64,000 nt of DNA from Gnetum montanum (GCA_015680685.1 MNCI01015910.1:439819-503818), one strand, 5' to 3'. Shown: positions 46,150-58,442, counted from the stretch's first letter. A program made the numbers and translations. Notes: a model not told the origin generated them from the sequence alone.

Positions 46150-47480
46150 ATATCTACTTACAAAGGAGGTTGCTACCAAATGAACTAGAAACAAAAAGCA
46201 ATGCTTTCTTTACCAAGTTAAGTACTACATGAAGATAGAGCATAACCTTTATAAGATTTGCATAAATGACTTGGTGCAATGGTGTGCACCCAATGATGAT
46301 CAACTTAGAATCCTCTAAGGCACTCAAAAAGGACCTTGTGGGGGCCACTATGTAAGAAGGCTACTAACCATTAAAATCATCATGACTAGGTACTTTTGGC
46401 CCATTATCTTCAGGGATGCACATCACTTTGTTAACTTCTATGAATGATGCCAAATAGATGGAGGAATGATTGCTAGGCTGGAGGATCCTTAATAATGGAT
46501 CTAATGATTGGAACCTTTCAATCTTTTGAAAATTGATTTCATGCATTCTATCACACTGATTTCAAATAGGAAATCCTACATTATCATTGTGGTGAACTAT
46601 TGCAAGAAGTGGGTAGAAGTTGTAGTAGTAATAAATTGTACATCCATGACCATAACTAGGTTTTCAAAAAAGTTTGGTAAGTAGGTTTTGTATATCTAGT
46701 GTACTTATTTCTAATAATGGAACTCATTTCATAGTACTACTTTTAAGAAATTTGTGAGACACTAGGGATGGGATATAAACTAACAACATCCTATCACCCC
46801 CAAGTAAATAGTTAAGCTAAGATTATGGATAGGGAGATGTCATAAATCCTTACTAAGACCATTAGTAGGTATAGGTGAGATTGTAGTGCAAAACTCAATG
46901 ATGCCTTATGAGTTTATTACTCCACTTGGAACCTTCTTGTAGGTTACTCTCCCTACAAACTAGTGTATGGAAAGCTACCAAAACTTCCCATCTAGGAAAA
47001 GTTATGTATACTTAACACAACCTATGAGCTTGACCTCAACATTAGTCTAGCATAAAAATAACAACTCATGAACCTCAACATACTAGATGAGAACATACAT
47101 GTGGCTCTTATGATTAACAAAGTGTACAAGGTATATACCAAACAATGTCATGACACTAGGATATAAAAAGTGAATTTTCATCTAGGAGATAAAATACTTT
47201 ACTAGAACCCCACACATGTACCTTAATGAATGAAATTCCAAACATGTGAGAAGGATCCTACATTATCCACTCCACTTTCCATTTAAGCACCATGAAAATC
47301 TACCACATTGATTACCAGGACACCCTAAGTTTTGTCAACATGAAACAAGTTATACCATTTAAGGATTATTTGGTAGTTAGAAATTCTAATGACACCTCAA
47401 CTAATGGTTAAGCTTGCTCTATTTTCTATATCTCCACCTTGCAACTTAGTTGTGGGGAAGATACCTATTCAATTTGATAT
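46150..47480 (+). pseudogene. Element EG integrase
   Basis: Zinc-domain remnants (TIKIIMTRYFWPIIF, then DAHHFVNFYE) at about 46370-46450. The core has KSYIIIVVNYCKKWVE (46570-46620, first Asp changed to Asn) and WNSFHSTTFKKFVRH (near 46720). The C-terminal part is near 47150-47220 and the family end block CAACTTAGTTGTGGGG at 47442. Heavily mutated, consistent with this being the oldest layer of the nest. Confidence 0.7.
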
Positions 47481-49100
47481 CTTGTGAGGAATTTGTTTAA
47501 TATTTGTTTAATAATTTTTTTATTTTCTTTATTTTTAATATGTTTTCTATTTCTTGTAATTTTTTATTTTCTTTTAAAATTTTCCTTTCTTTGAGTCATT
47601 TTATATTTTAATTCTTTATTTTGATTTTCCAATTACATTAATAAGGATGGTTGTTTATGTACATATCAACTTTGCCATTTAAATAGTATCATATGCTATC
47701 AAGATAATTAGGTAATGAATTATGTAAAATAGTAAGACCATGTTACCTATCCCTCTAATTTCTATCAATAAGAGATATTCACCTTGAAAGTAGTATGGTT
47801 CTTCTTACATCAAAAACTAAAATTAACTCATGATCTTTATACCTTAAGGAACAGAAGAACAATTAGGAGGGAATGAAAAAGGATGTGACATCAAGGAGAC
47901 TTGCTAATTGTTTTTAATTCCTCTATGGGTCTTACTACTCATGTGTTTATGTAATTACTTATGTTTTAATTTTGATGAAAGCAAGTTCTTGAATGAGTGT
48001 TTTCTTTTTAGGTTATTTTAAAGAGATGTTATCCATGCCTAAAGGTAGTCCTTTGTTAAGAAAAGTATAGTCACCAATTCATTAATTTACAAAAGAAATA
48101 TGATTTCTAGGGTACCATTGGAAAGACTTGCTACTCATGCCTGAAGAAACTTTGGTGGGATTAGCATTAGCTATGAGGCTAGATTGACATGTTATCCATG
48201 CTTTAAGGTACCCCTTTAACCAATGAGCAAGTTTCCTTAAATTTTAACATTTAAGTAATTAATTGATCAAAACTACTTTCATGTTTTCTTCAGTTAAGTA
48301 GTAATCTTTTCATGTGGTTGTGGTGGTCCTATGGTTATAAGTTCAAGAGGAGGCAATGCGATATCACTAGTAAAGATATGGACTTAGTTTGAAGCCTGGA
48401 CAGATAGGTATGATGGTCATTTTAATCACATTCAACACAAGAACCTATGATGGACATGGTAAAGCATCTTACATTCCTATCTCTACAATCCCCTCTTATT
48501 CCATTGTTTACCTCATTTGGGATGTAATTGTTTGCCTCATGATTTTATTTAGTATAGTCTAGGATTCCAAAGATAATAGTTGTGTGAGTATGGCCTATAG
48601 ACTAGATTGATATTCAATTTTTAATGTGCTTATGAACATCTTGTGGAATAGTTATATCAAGGCATCAAGTGCTAAGGCCTTCTTCAAATAGGACCCACTT
48701 GTATAACTTTTGGACATTTGCTTTATACACCATCTCCACATGCCCAAAACATTAACTTGCAAATTTGAGTTCAAATGCATGATTATTTTCAATTCATCTT
48801 TTCATAAAAATTTCTATTAGCCCTATCCACATTATTTATGCTTCCCAAGACTCATCAACCTTTAACTAATCCTTATCAATGTTGTTTCCATGACCACATC
48901 CTTTCTCTAGCTTTCATTAGATCCCCAAATTATTTTAAAATTCATCAAAATTTAGTTAGAAAATAAGAAGAAACTTTTGTAACTTAATCACGTCAATGTA
49001 AAAACATTAACGTAGTTAACTTCGTTGATGGGGATGAGTTAACATAGTAGAAAAATAGTATATACATGCTAGACTTAGCCATTTTTTATCATTTTTGATC
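47481..49100 (+). other. Element EG gene-free stretch with decayed internal promoter
   Basis: No supported frame. T-rich at 47500-47640, then sequence co-linear with the gene-free stretches of A, B and D. At 48990-49075 motifs such as CACGTCAATG and TTCGTTGATGGGGATGAG precede a TATA-like run (GTATATACATG, 49058-49070), the position of the internal promoter. The intron and 3' ORF cannot be followed beyond about 49100. Confidence 0.5.
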
Positions 49101-49440
49101 AAACTTGAATGGATTTTTTTCCGTTCTTGAGAACTAAGATGATGTAGGGACACCTCTTTTGATCTTTTTTTCATCCCTATAAGTGGTCAATTTGTAGGTT
49201 CAGGAAGATGGAGAGATGTCTTTGTTGCAAGCTGAAGAAAAAAGAAAAAACATAGAGGCATCACAAGTGCTTGGAGATGTCTAACCAAAAGTGAAGACAT
49301 TTGTAGCTTTATGTCTGGGATAAATTTAGAGGTTAGGCCATTTTTTGAGCATAGATGAAGAGNGAGTATGCATCTTTGTAGTTAAGTATCTATGAAATTG
49401 GCCATTACTCTTTATATGTGCATATGATCTTAGGTTAGTG
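49101..49440. other. Unassigned stretch between EG and element H
   Basis: I see no gene. It contains one ambiguous base (N at 49363), so the underlying assembly has a low-quality base here. It may be decayed 3' ORF leader of EG or flanking DNA of element H. Confidence 0.4.
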
Positions 49441-49705
49441 TGTGGAGAGATATGGATTGATTGAACCTTACATTGAGGTTAATCATTGTATAATTGTAGA
49501 GCATCATGTTGTGTAATAGTATTGAGTGTGTAAGGATTGAATATGATTTCGGTTATGATTTCATTTTAATTATATTCTTCTTGATTTAATTAAAGATAGC
49601 TAGTTTTTTAGCTTTTCTAACAATTGAATTGTCTTGTGTATTTTCTATTTTTATATTCAGTGTGTTTAAAGGATTAAACTCAATCAAAGTGAGCCCACTC
49701 TAGCA
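49441..49705 (+). repeat. Element H 5' LTR (about 265 bp)
   Basis: Starts TGTGGAGAGATATGG and ends ACTCTAGCA, two bases before the primer site. It matches 55350-55595 over its length (shared TTTAATTAAAGATAGCTAGT). The left boundary is set by the start of similarity. Confidence 0.75.
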
Positions 49706-49707
49706 AT

Positions 49708-49726
49708 TAGTATTAGAGCACATGGT
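49708..49726 (+). other. Element H primer-binding site, tRNA-iMet type
   Basis: TTAGTATTAGAGCACATGG against the usual TGGTATCAGAGC. The differences include G-to-A and C-to-T. The repeated copy at 55598 reads TGGTATCAAAGCC, which confirms the type. Confidence 0.75.
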
Positions 49727-49769
49727 TTGTTGTTGTAATTTGGATATGTATATTTTTATTTATTTGAGA

Positions 49770-51010
49770 TGATCCGTAAGAAAAAATCCATTCAATCCTT
49801 GAATCAAAACATGGAGAGCATGAAATCTAACTTTTAGTTAATGATTGATTGATTGAATGAGATTAGCACCATGATAGATCATAATATAGGTGCCAACTAT
49901 ATTTAGCCACATGGTGATGTTTAATCTCATTTAAATGACGATGAAGAAGTTTTTAGGTTGGTGGAAAGAGATTTGATGAGGAGGAAGAAACTTCCAACTA
50001 TGGGAGTGTGAAAACCCATCATCTTAAGGTTCCAAGGGAAGGGAATCCAAATCCTCATGCTAGAGCTTTAAAATTTTCTTCTTTGATGTTGACATCCCCC
50101 CATGGCAAGCTTAATGTTGAAGATGAAGCAAGACTTGCTAAAACATTTAGAAATGCTACAAGACTTTTGATTGTGGAGTTGAAAATTTTCAAAGGTGTAG
50201 ATGGAACCAATTCTTTTGCAAGATGGTTGAAGGTACTTGACAAGTATTTTGAGTTGTATGATGTACCAAATTAATTATAGGTACTAATTATAGAATACAG
50301 ATAAGAAGGTATGGCTTCAACTTGGTGGGAAGAAGAATCCAAAATTTATGAGAGGCAAAATAGTCAACCTATCAAGGATTGGTCCTTGATGAAGTATAGG
50401 TTGAAATAGAAATTGAAGTGATCTTGAAAAAGATAAGAGACAATCATGAAGCTGAAATTCCTTAGACAAGGAGATAAAGATGTCAAATAATTTAACATTG
50501 AATTTTGTGATTGATTCCATTGTGCTAATGTAAATTGGAGGGAGTATGAACATGCTTCAATCTTTCTAGGAGATCTCAAGATACCTTACCAACAAGAGTT
50601 GTCATTCTATGAGACTTAAACCTTTGATGAGGCTTATGATTTGGTACTTAGGGCAAAGAAGAAACTTACTGGCTTTTGAAATAGGGGCAAATAAGCTTTG
50701 AAGGGAAAGAATAAGGGATCCAAGTCTAAATCTAAAGATAAGTAGGGCATCCATAATAAGAAGCATGAAAATAATGATGAAAAGGGCAAGGCCAAGAGGG
50801 TCCAAGTTAAAGGAGGCAAGGATAGAGAGAGAAACACATCTAAGATTCAATGCTTTAAATGTGGAGAGTGAAAACACTGGCAATGGGAGCATTCACTTCA
50901 CAAGGTAGCAAAGGGCAAGGATGCACAAATCATAGAGGCAAAGGAGATAGCACATCAAGCTCTTTAAAAAGATAATCCTAAAGCTCCAAAAATTAAGGAA
51001 GTTTCTTAAA
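49770..51010 (+). pseudogene. Element H gag with zinc knuckle
   Basis: Begins near ATG 49770 (MIRKKKSIQSLNQNMESMK-like) after the primer site. The open piece 50008-50274 contains FKGVDGTNSFARWLKVLDKYFELYD, typical of the chromovirus Gag N-terminal half. A basic Lys/Gly-rich stretch (50680-50840) precedes the zinc-knuckle block near 50845-50895 (CFKCGE, then KHW and a decayed last Cys). Breaks are mostly TAG. Confidence 0.8.
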
Positions 51011-51059
51011 TAAATTCTTTTACATTTATGGGAAATGTGAATAGAGGATACGATCTAGC

Positions 51060-52960
51060 AAGGAAATTATTATTTTGAATTAGAGCTAAATGTTTGCTTA
51101 GTAGAGAATGACTTTATGTTTTGATTGATTAGGGAAGCCTAGAAAAATATTATTTCTTCTAAGCCAGTTCTACATTGGGTTTAGTGAAAATTCCTCATCC
51201 TAGATCCTACAAGATGCATTAGTTATTAATATATTACTCTCAAGATGCGAGAGAGCAATGTGTCTTGAAATTTGAAACTAGGAGTTTTCATGATGTTGTG
51301 AATTATGATGTATTAACAATTGATTTTGATGATGTAATTTTTGGAAGGCTTGGAATTTTGATAACAGTGCTTAGTTTGATGAACCAAGAAATGTGTGGAG
51401 TATAACAAGGATGATATCCATGATTCCTATGACAGTTGAATAAGTGAGGTAGGAAAGCTCACTTAATGCTTTCTTAATTATTTCTAAGGAGAGAGAGTAC
51501 ATTATGGAACATGATAAAATTGCCTATGGTTTTATGGTTTTATTAACTATTACTTCTAACCATGAAATTATGTAGTTATATCTTCCAATAGGTGTGCTAG
51601 GCTTGAAGAAGTAATTTTCCAAGGTGATCAAAGGGGAATTTGATCAGTTACCACCAATGAGGAGTGTCCAACATCAAATTGATTTCATTCTTGGTGCTAC
51701 CATTGCAAACAAGAGGGCATACTAGATTGGCACCAAATCAAAGCACTAAATTGCAATGGCAAGTAGAGGAGTTACTTGTGAATGGCTTCGTGAGAAAGTC
51801 AATTTCTCCTTATGTAGTTCCAGCCATTCTTATGCCAAAGAAAGATAGTGATGAATGGAGAATGTGCATTAACTCAAGGGCTATGAATAGAACAATAATA
51901 ACATACAAGTTTCCCATTCCAAGGATAGATGATATCCTTGATGTCCTTACCAATGTATTATCTTCAACAAAATTCTTTTAAAGAGTGGTTACCATCAAGT
52001 TTGGATTAGACATAGTGATAAATGAAAGATAACTTTAACGACTCTAGATGGATTGTTTGAGTGGTTGGTGATGCCATTTTAGCTCACAATTGCTCCTACC
52101 ATATTCATGAAATTAATGCATGATGTTCTCAAAGATTTTCTTGGCAAGTGTTTTATTGTCTTCTTTTATGACATTTTAGCATACATCTTGAATAAGAAAG
52201 AGCACTTAGATCACTTAAGATGAGTCTATCTTAAGTTGAACGAGGTACATTTGGTGATCAACATGAAGAAGAGTCATTTCTTCAAGAGGAAGATCACATA
52301 TTTGGAACATGTGATTTCTAAAAATGAAATTAGAATAGATGCGAACAAGGTAAAGACAATGAGAGATTGGCTAACTCCTAAAAATGTTGGGAAGGTAAGA
52401 TCATTCCTTGTTTTAGGAGGTTTTTATAGTTAGTTCATAAAAAAATTTTAGTGATATTTCATGGTCTTTGTTTACTTTGCTTAAGAAAAATCAAGATTTC
52501 AAGTGGAGTGATGAGACCCAAAGGAGCTTTGAATTATTGAAGGAAAAAATAACTAGTGAGCTAGTACTTGTAGTACTAGATTCCAGAAGCTTTTTCAAGT
52601 GGAGGTGGATGTAAGTGGACTTGTTGTTGGAGGGATGCTTTCACAAGAAGGTAGACCTATTACTTTCTTTTCTAAAAAGCTAAATAAGTCAAGGTAGAAA
52701 TACAACATATATGAGAATTAATTATATGCTATTCTTCAAGTAATTAAGCATTGGAGGCATTAATTATTTCTTAAGGAGTTCACTTTAATGATAGATCATA
52801 AAGCACTTCAATTTCTTAATTCTCAAAAGAAGTTGAGTACCAAACATATGAAGTGGGTGGTACAATTGTAGAAGTTTAATTTTGTACTCAAACAAAAAAG
52901 TAGTAAAGCTAATGTAATAGCAAATGCATTATCTAGGATGCATGTGGTGACTTTCAACAT
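51060..52960 (+). pseudogene. Element H protease, reverse transcriptase and RNase H
   Basis: Protease is weak (51090-51400; the active-site DSG reads D-stop-G near 51128). RT begins near 51655 (PPMRSVQHQIDFILGA), with the open piece 51664-51981 carrying KLQWQVEELLVNGFVRKS, AILMPKKDSDEWRMC and INSRAMNRTI. The catalytic box near 52159-52185 reads FFYDIL, with one Asp changed to Tyr. The open piece 52236-52433 is the RT thumb. RNase H (52590-52930) ends with KANVIANALSR-like sequence. Confidence 0.8.
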
Positions 52961-53059
52961 ACCTCTTGTGGAAGGTATGAATGATTTTACTAATTTATAT
53001 AAATATGATTTTGATTTTGGGTAGGTTTGAAGAAGCCTCAAGGAACAATTTTGAGTAGG

Positions 53060-55200
53060 ATAAATCCATGAAGGGATTATCATATTTAAAATGAACTGCT
53101 ATTCAAGAATGGAAAGATTTGTTTTCCCAATTGTGATTTTAGAAGCAAAATTTTGGTTGAAAAGCATGATTGTGGTATGGCATGTTACATGGATAGAGAT
53201 AAAACATTGAAGCTTTTGGGTAGACACTATTTTTAGCTTAGAATGGCTTCTAAAGTCTTCAAATTTATGGAGTGTTTAACATGTCAGAAATTCAAGGGAG
53301 GTAAAGGTGTTAAGGGACACTATATGCCTTTGCCAATCCCCAAGGGTCTATAGAAAATTATATTAATGGATTTTGTGTGTGGGATTTCGAAGATCAAAAG
53401 TGATAATGATGCTATTTTTTTTATGCTAGATAGACTCTCTAAGATAGTACATTTCATTTAGTGTTGATGAGTCATGAATTTGTTGGTTGTGATATCGCTA
53501 TTGTGATATCACAGTGGTTGTAATATCACTACCGTGATATCACAGCCGTGATATCCCATGGGCTGCAATATTGCGTACATGATATTGTAGCCGTTATATC
53601 ACATTAGCTGCGATATCGCATTTGGCTCAATTCCTATAAATAAGAGGTGGCTCTCCCATGTTTCGTATCTAGTTTTCAGTTCATTAGCCAGACTCTTGAA
53701 GTTTTTCCTTCCTAGAGTTAGAATATTTTCCAGTGTATGCCCACAGTGTGGTGATTGTAATTGTACGACATTCTTTATTCAAGTGTGACGCACTTGGACA
53801 TGCACATGACTGAAAATAAAGATCGAGATTACTTCATCATTGCAACATTCACTTAGTTTAATTATTTGTTTATTTAATTGTTATTTATTGCTTTCTTATT
53901 TAAGCTCTCTCACCCTTATCTCCTAGTAACGCGGAATGAGTACGACTTAATTACGAGCATTTAAGTGTGACTATTTGGTAACCCAGTAGCATACCTAGGC
54001 CATGCACTTGGTAATCCCAGTGGTAGTTGTGCACGAGGTCCAAGATGTGTACGGATGATTAAGGAATGGATGCTCATCGCACTTAGGCTAGTTTAGATTT
54101 TCTCTTACCCTTTCCCCCTAGCTTAGTTAATCTTATTTTCCATCACCTTCAGGAGAGCATTAGAATAGGAACCACATCATACACATCACTCTAGACTAAA
54201 CCATATGTGACAAAGATAATACTAATCCAGGTGGTAAGACAGTGAACTGCGACCTAAGGCTAACTGTCTAGGTGCCACAACTAGTCTGTCTGCAGAGTTT
54301 GACTGGATCGCTCATGAAAATTCTCATATTTGTATGGTTGAGTGTAGGGGTACCTCACCACTCATCAAGTGTAAAATGGTGAGTGATGCATCTCATCTTG
54401 TAGGTTTATTTTTTCAACATGTTGTGAAGTTGCATGAGATTCCTTTGAGTATTATTAATAACAGAGACTCCAAGTTCACTAGTCATTTTTGGAGGTCCCT
54501 TTGAAAAATTTTAGAAACAAAGTTAAATTTTTCTTATAGATATCATCCATAATCTAATGGCCAAATTAAAGTTGCTAATAAATCTTTCTTTAATATTTTG
54601 AGGTGTTTACGTGAAGGATAATCTAATAGGTGGAAAAATTTTGTTGTTTCATGCAAAATTTTCTTACAATAATGCTTTTTATATCATTATTAGAAAAGGC
54701 CAATTTAAAGTTAATTATAGATTTAGTCCAAAGCTGGTAGATGATGTTCGAAGCTTTGATGAAGAAGCTTAATTGAGTGGTAATTTTGTGCAAGAGATGA
54801 ACGATCTTCATGCTTATGTAAAAGATGATCTTGAGAAGAAGGTTGAAGAAAGAGTCCTTAAGAGGAATGAGGGTAAAAAAACATAGAAATTTGATGTTGG
54901 TAATCTTGTTTGGATGCACTTGAAGAAGACGAGGTTGAGAGGTATCAACTTTTCAATGTTGAAAGCCAAGAAGATGGGTCCTTTCAGGATAAAGGTTAAA
55001 ATTAATGATAATTCCTTTGAGATTGACATGCCAAACTATGTAAGTATGTCTTTATTTTTAGTGTTCCATATCTTATCCATTACCATGGATTGGTGAATGA
55101 TGAAATCTTATAGGGCAACATCAATTAGTTGAAGGGGGCTATTGAGAAGTCCAAGCCTTTATAGGAGAAGAAGGCAGTTATACTTAAGATGAGGGAAGCT
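53060..55200 (+). pseudogene. Element H integrase, split by a solo LTR
   Basis: Left part 53060-53459: zinc-domain remnant (KHDCGMACYM, then CLTCQKFKGG), PLPIPKGL and the core start MLDRLSKIVHF. The solo LTR 53465-54367 interrupts it. Right part from 54373: [34 protein letters not shown] (catalytic Asp changed to Asn), YHP-SNGQIKVANKS. The C-terminal module 54914-55096 has MGPFRIKVKINDNSFEIDMP. Removing LTR and duplication restores co-linear homology, so the insertion is later than H. Confidence 0.8.
53465..54367 (+). repeat. Solo Athila-like LTR J (903 bp) with AGTGT duplications
   Basis: TGATGAGTCATG to CCACTCATCA, flanked by AGTGT at 53460-53464 and 54368-54372. No internal sequence is left, so this is a solo LTR made by LTR-LTR recombination. 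U3 (53480-53625) is an array of GATATC palindromes (GTGATATCACAG several times), then TATA (CTATAAATAAG) at 53634-53644. It has few differences from expected ends, so it is relatively young. Confidence 0.95.
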
Positions 55201-55349
55201 TCCAATACTCATGGAGTGAAGAGGCATGAGCACTTAATCCATTGGAAGGATTAAACTACTAATGATGTTGTAGGGGTTCGTAAGATCAAATTTTTTGAAG
55301 GGGGAATCACTTCTACCTTGACTTTCTTGTTCACTTGAGAAAATTTGAA

Positions 55350-55595
55350 TGTGGAGAGATTTGGATTGATTGAACCTTGTGTTAAGGTTATTCATTGTAT
55401 GTTTATAGAGCCTCATGCTCTACAATAGTGTTGAATGTAAAAGGATTAAATATTATCTAGGGTGTTATTCCATTATAATTGTAATCTTCACAATTTAATT
55501 AAAGATAGCTAGTTTTTCTAACTTTTCTAACAATTAAATTATCTTATGTATTTTCTAGTTTCTAGATTTCATATCAAAGTGATCCTACTCTAGTG
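55350..55595 (+). repeat. Element H 3' LTR (about 246 bp)
   Basis: Starts TGTGGAGAGATTTGG. A candidate polypurine tract (GAAGGGGGAA, near 55297-55306) lies about 44 bp upstream rather than adjacent, so either the LTR starts earlier in this copy or the true tract has decayed. Confidence 0.75.
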
Positions 55596-55820
55596 ACTGG
55601 TATCAAAGCCATATGATTTGTTGTTATTGGAATTTAGCTATGTATATTTTTATTTGTTTCAGATAAATACTAAGAAGAAGATCATTCAAGACTTGAATCA
55701 AGACATGAAGAGTATGAAATCTACCTTTCAACTAATGATTGATTGTATGAACAAGATTAGCATCAAGATAGATCAAAATGTTAGTCCTAGCTATATTTAG
55801 CCATATGTAGATCAATTGAC
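55596..55820 (+). mobile_element. Second element H leader and gag start after the 3' LTR
   Basis: After the 3' LTR comes another tRNA-iMet primer site (TGGTATCAAAGCC, 55598) and sequence co-linear with 49708-49920, including the gag start region (DLNQDMKSMKSTFQLMID against SLNQNMESMKSNFQLMID). It stops at 55820 where element I begins. The LTR-body-LTR-body order suggests a tandem H array formed by unequal recombination and cut by element I. Confidence 0.75.
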
Positions 55821-57959
55821 TGAAACTTGAAACACCATCAATTTTGGGCTCTCATGATTCAGCACAATTCTGAAACCTACGCCAAACCTCTCCAAGTGTG
55901 GTGTCATGATGGGCCGCACAAATCACATGGCACCCTGGAATGCCAAATGTCTACAAAGTTCTCTCTAGGCCTATTTGCTACATTTCTCAGCACAGTCAAC
56001 GTAGCACCCAGTTGTAAGGCTAGTTTGCACAAATAGAGCATTAGGGGTGGACCATACAGTTCAGCAAATTTTCTATCTGTCGGGTCATCTTGATTGCCAA
56101 TTAACCCAAGTGCCAAGCTAGGAGCTCCTGAAAGTGTTCAAGATGGACAAAATAGTTTGGCAAATTTTCTATTTTTGACTTGTTACACTATGCTATGCTA
56201 CACAGCGTAGACAACGTAGCAGGCCATGAGATGTTGAAATTTTCCCAAGTGTTGGGCTAGATGTAGAAGGTGCATTTAGCAATTCTTTGGCTTCTAAGGA
56301 TGCCTTTCTTGCTACATCCTCGGAGTATGATGAGTGTGACATGAAAAAATAAGGCAAGTTTCATGAAAGTCATCCTAATTTGGGTGCTATGTTGTGCTAC
56401 ATTGCACAGCGTAGCAAGGTGCCAACATACCAAAATCTTCCCCTAAGTTGTTTTGGTGTGAAAAATGCATTCGATCATTCTTTGACCTCCTAGGTTGCTT
56501 GCCCCACTTCGTCCTCAAAACATGACCAAGGTCCCATGGTAGAGCATTGCAGGTCAAGTTAAAATTCATTTAAAATTAAGTGCTACACTGTGCTATGTTG
56601 CACAATGTAGCACAACGTAGCAAAGATATTCAAGTCAAAAGTGTTTCGAGAATGAAACTGGGAAGTCTCAGGCTTTTTCAACATGAAAAGCATGATTGCC
56701 AATTTTTGAAGTTACTTTCCATGTTAGGTCTCAGAGTGGTGCTTTCAATTTTTAACAAAATTTATTCACGAAGGTGTGCCACGCTATGTAGCGTAGCACA
56801 ACATAGCAGGCCAGTGTCTACGTTGCTCAGCTATGCTGGATAGCATAGACAACGTAACACTTGAGAAGAAGCCTCGAGACATTTCCAAAAGTTCTAGAAC
56901 TCATCATTGACAGTCATTTCTACTTTGGCATCTCCTCAACAGCCAAGATCAACAGTTTGCTTTGTTTATTGTGCATCCCTTGTTGATCCCCAAAAGTTGT
57001 CCCTATGCTTGACCCTACTCGAAAGAGAAGGGAAGATATAGTCCTAGAGCATAGGCTCAAATTTGCATTTGTTCTAGACACTTGTAAAAACATTGTAGTC
57101 TTAGATTTTGGCACATGCATTTTGGGCAATGTGGTCATAGTTAGACAATTGTTCCTACTCTTTTTCTTATTCCATTCAGAGTAGCACATCAGCATAGCAC
57201 CACACTTTAAGTGTAGTACACCAACCTAACACGTTCACATTTATGCTATGTGGGACCTAGAACACATGGTGTCCAAACCACATTTCTCTCCCCAACCCTA
57301 GCTCTATAAATACCCCAGTAAATGACATTCTAAGGGTTGGATTTTGTAGAGGGCCTTGACAGAAGATTAGCGAGTAGAAGGCGGATGAACAGCAAATCTT
57401 AGCATTAGTCTTTCAAATCCCTATTCCACTCCCACGCGTGAACGTGACACTTGCCTGAGCACAACATAGCAACATCCAAACTAGTAAGCATCAACAAGAT
57501 GTTTGTAGCACTCTAGAGAGCATAACCATATTACCCTGCTAGCTAGCTGCTTCTGTCTATGCTGCACACCAATTGTAAACATCATTCAATCAAAAGTCAC
57601 GTCCCTTGATTTTGAGGCGATGCATTTCTTGATCCACACTCTCATTTCATTCATTTTCTACAACATTTTAAATTGTTAGCATATCTTTTTCTTTATATTT
57701 CCATATGCACCTACGCTCATATTCTCTCACTATTATTTATGTTGCACGTCTACTTATATCGAACTCATATACATGATGCCTAAAAATCATTATCTACAAA
57801 TGGTTATTTGACATCATGTAAGTCCCTGATTCATCTACTAGACTGCTCAGGGCACCTTGCTTTTGTGTTCTCTAGCATGACCCTTCCGTAGACTTGAGGT
57901 TAGGCTGTGTGCCTGATAACCTCTTAGTGTTCTAGGCACCGATGTTTTTGGACACTACA
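55821..57959 (+). repeat. Element I putative 5' LTR (about 2.1 kb)
   Basis: Bounded by TGAAAC at the break with H and ACTACA just before the primer site. TATA (CTATAAATACC) is at 57303-57313, so U3 would be about 1.5 kb. U3 holds at least five clusters of GTAGC/GCTAC motifs in inverted pairs (near 56200, 56390, 56580, 56780 and 56825). Only one LTR is visible, so both ends are inferred. Confidence 0.55.
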
Positions 57960-57964
57960 GTTTT

Positions 57965-57982
57965 TGGCACTAGAAGGAGGGC
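57965..57982 (+). other. Element I candidate primer-binding site
   Basis: TGGCACTAGAAGGAGGGC starts five bases after the putative LTR end. The TGG start and position fit a tRNA 3'-end complement and resemble sites in some Tat-lineage elements. I cannot name the tRNA with certainty. Confidence 0.5.
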
Positions 57983-58442
57983 CTGAACCTCCGACCTATG
58001 TACTACGGGTAGTCCTACATGCTTTCTACACCCTCATCAGTAGTAACAAGCTAAAGTAGACATAATGCCCTTGTGGACCTATTACAGCAATGATTGGCTC
58101 TAGGCCAGTGTAGGAGTGGTCTACGTCTACGTCGGTGTAGATCAGTCCTTGTTTATGGTTCCATTGGAACCCTGTAGGATGACAAGCCCAACATTGTCTA
58201 CTACGTTATGTTATCTCTATTTTGTGTAGCATAGCATGAATAGTGTAACTCCTGTAGTGTAACACTTTTCTCTAGCATAGCAATTCCCCCCAGCGTAGCT
58301 TAACAACGTAAACTACTATTTTTGGTAGTTCCTTCAAACTTTCTTGTTTTTGGCTATTTAGGTGCGTTAGTGCAAACGTTACTATATTTTACCATTTTCC
58401 ATTCATTCCTATATTGTGCACCTCCTCTTTGATACAACAAGA
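57983..58442 (+). other. Element I leader
   Basis: Untranslated stretch between primer site and gag. At 58195-58320 it carries further GTAGC/GCTAC motifs (GTGTAGCATAGCATG, CCAGCGTAGC), related to those in U3. No frame. Confidence 0.5.

Larger units (their letters stand above)
49441..55595 (+). mobile_element. Element H: chromovirus-like Ty3/gypsy element
   Basis: LTRs of 265 and 246 bp starting TGTGGAGAGAT, a tRNA-iMet primer site, gag with zinc knuckle, protease, RT, RNase H and integrase in the Ty3/gypsy order. RT (PPMRSVQHQIDFILGA) and integrase (MDFVCGISK, FMLDRLSKIVHF) motifs are those of plant chromoviruses. I see no clear chromodomain. Integrase is split by a solo LTR from the other family. 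No flanking duplication found, partly because a second partial copy follows directly. Confidence 0.85.

Noticed and set aside
53480-53625. CRISPR-like or satellite array in the solo LTR
   Set aside because: Units are short, irregular palindromes inside U3, without uniform spacers.
49441-55595. Endogenous pararetrovirus
   Set aside because: The tRNA-Met primer site fits, but LTRs and an integrase with the gypsy domain order are present.
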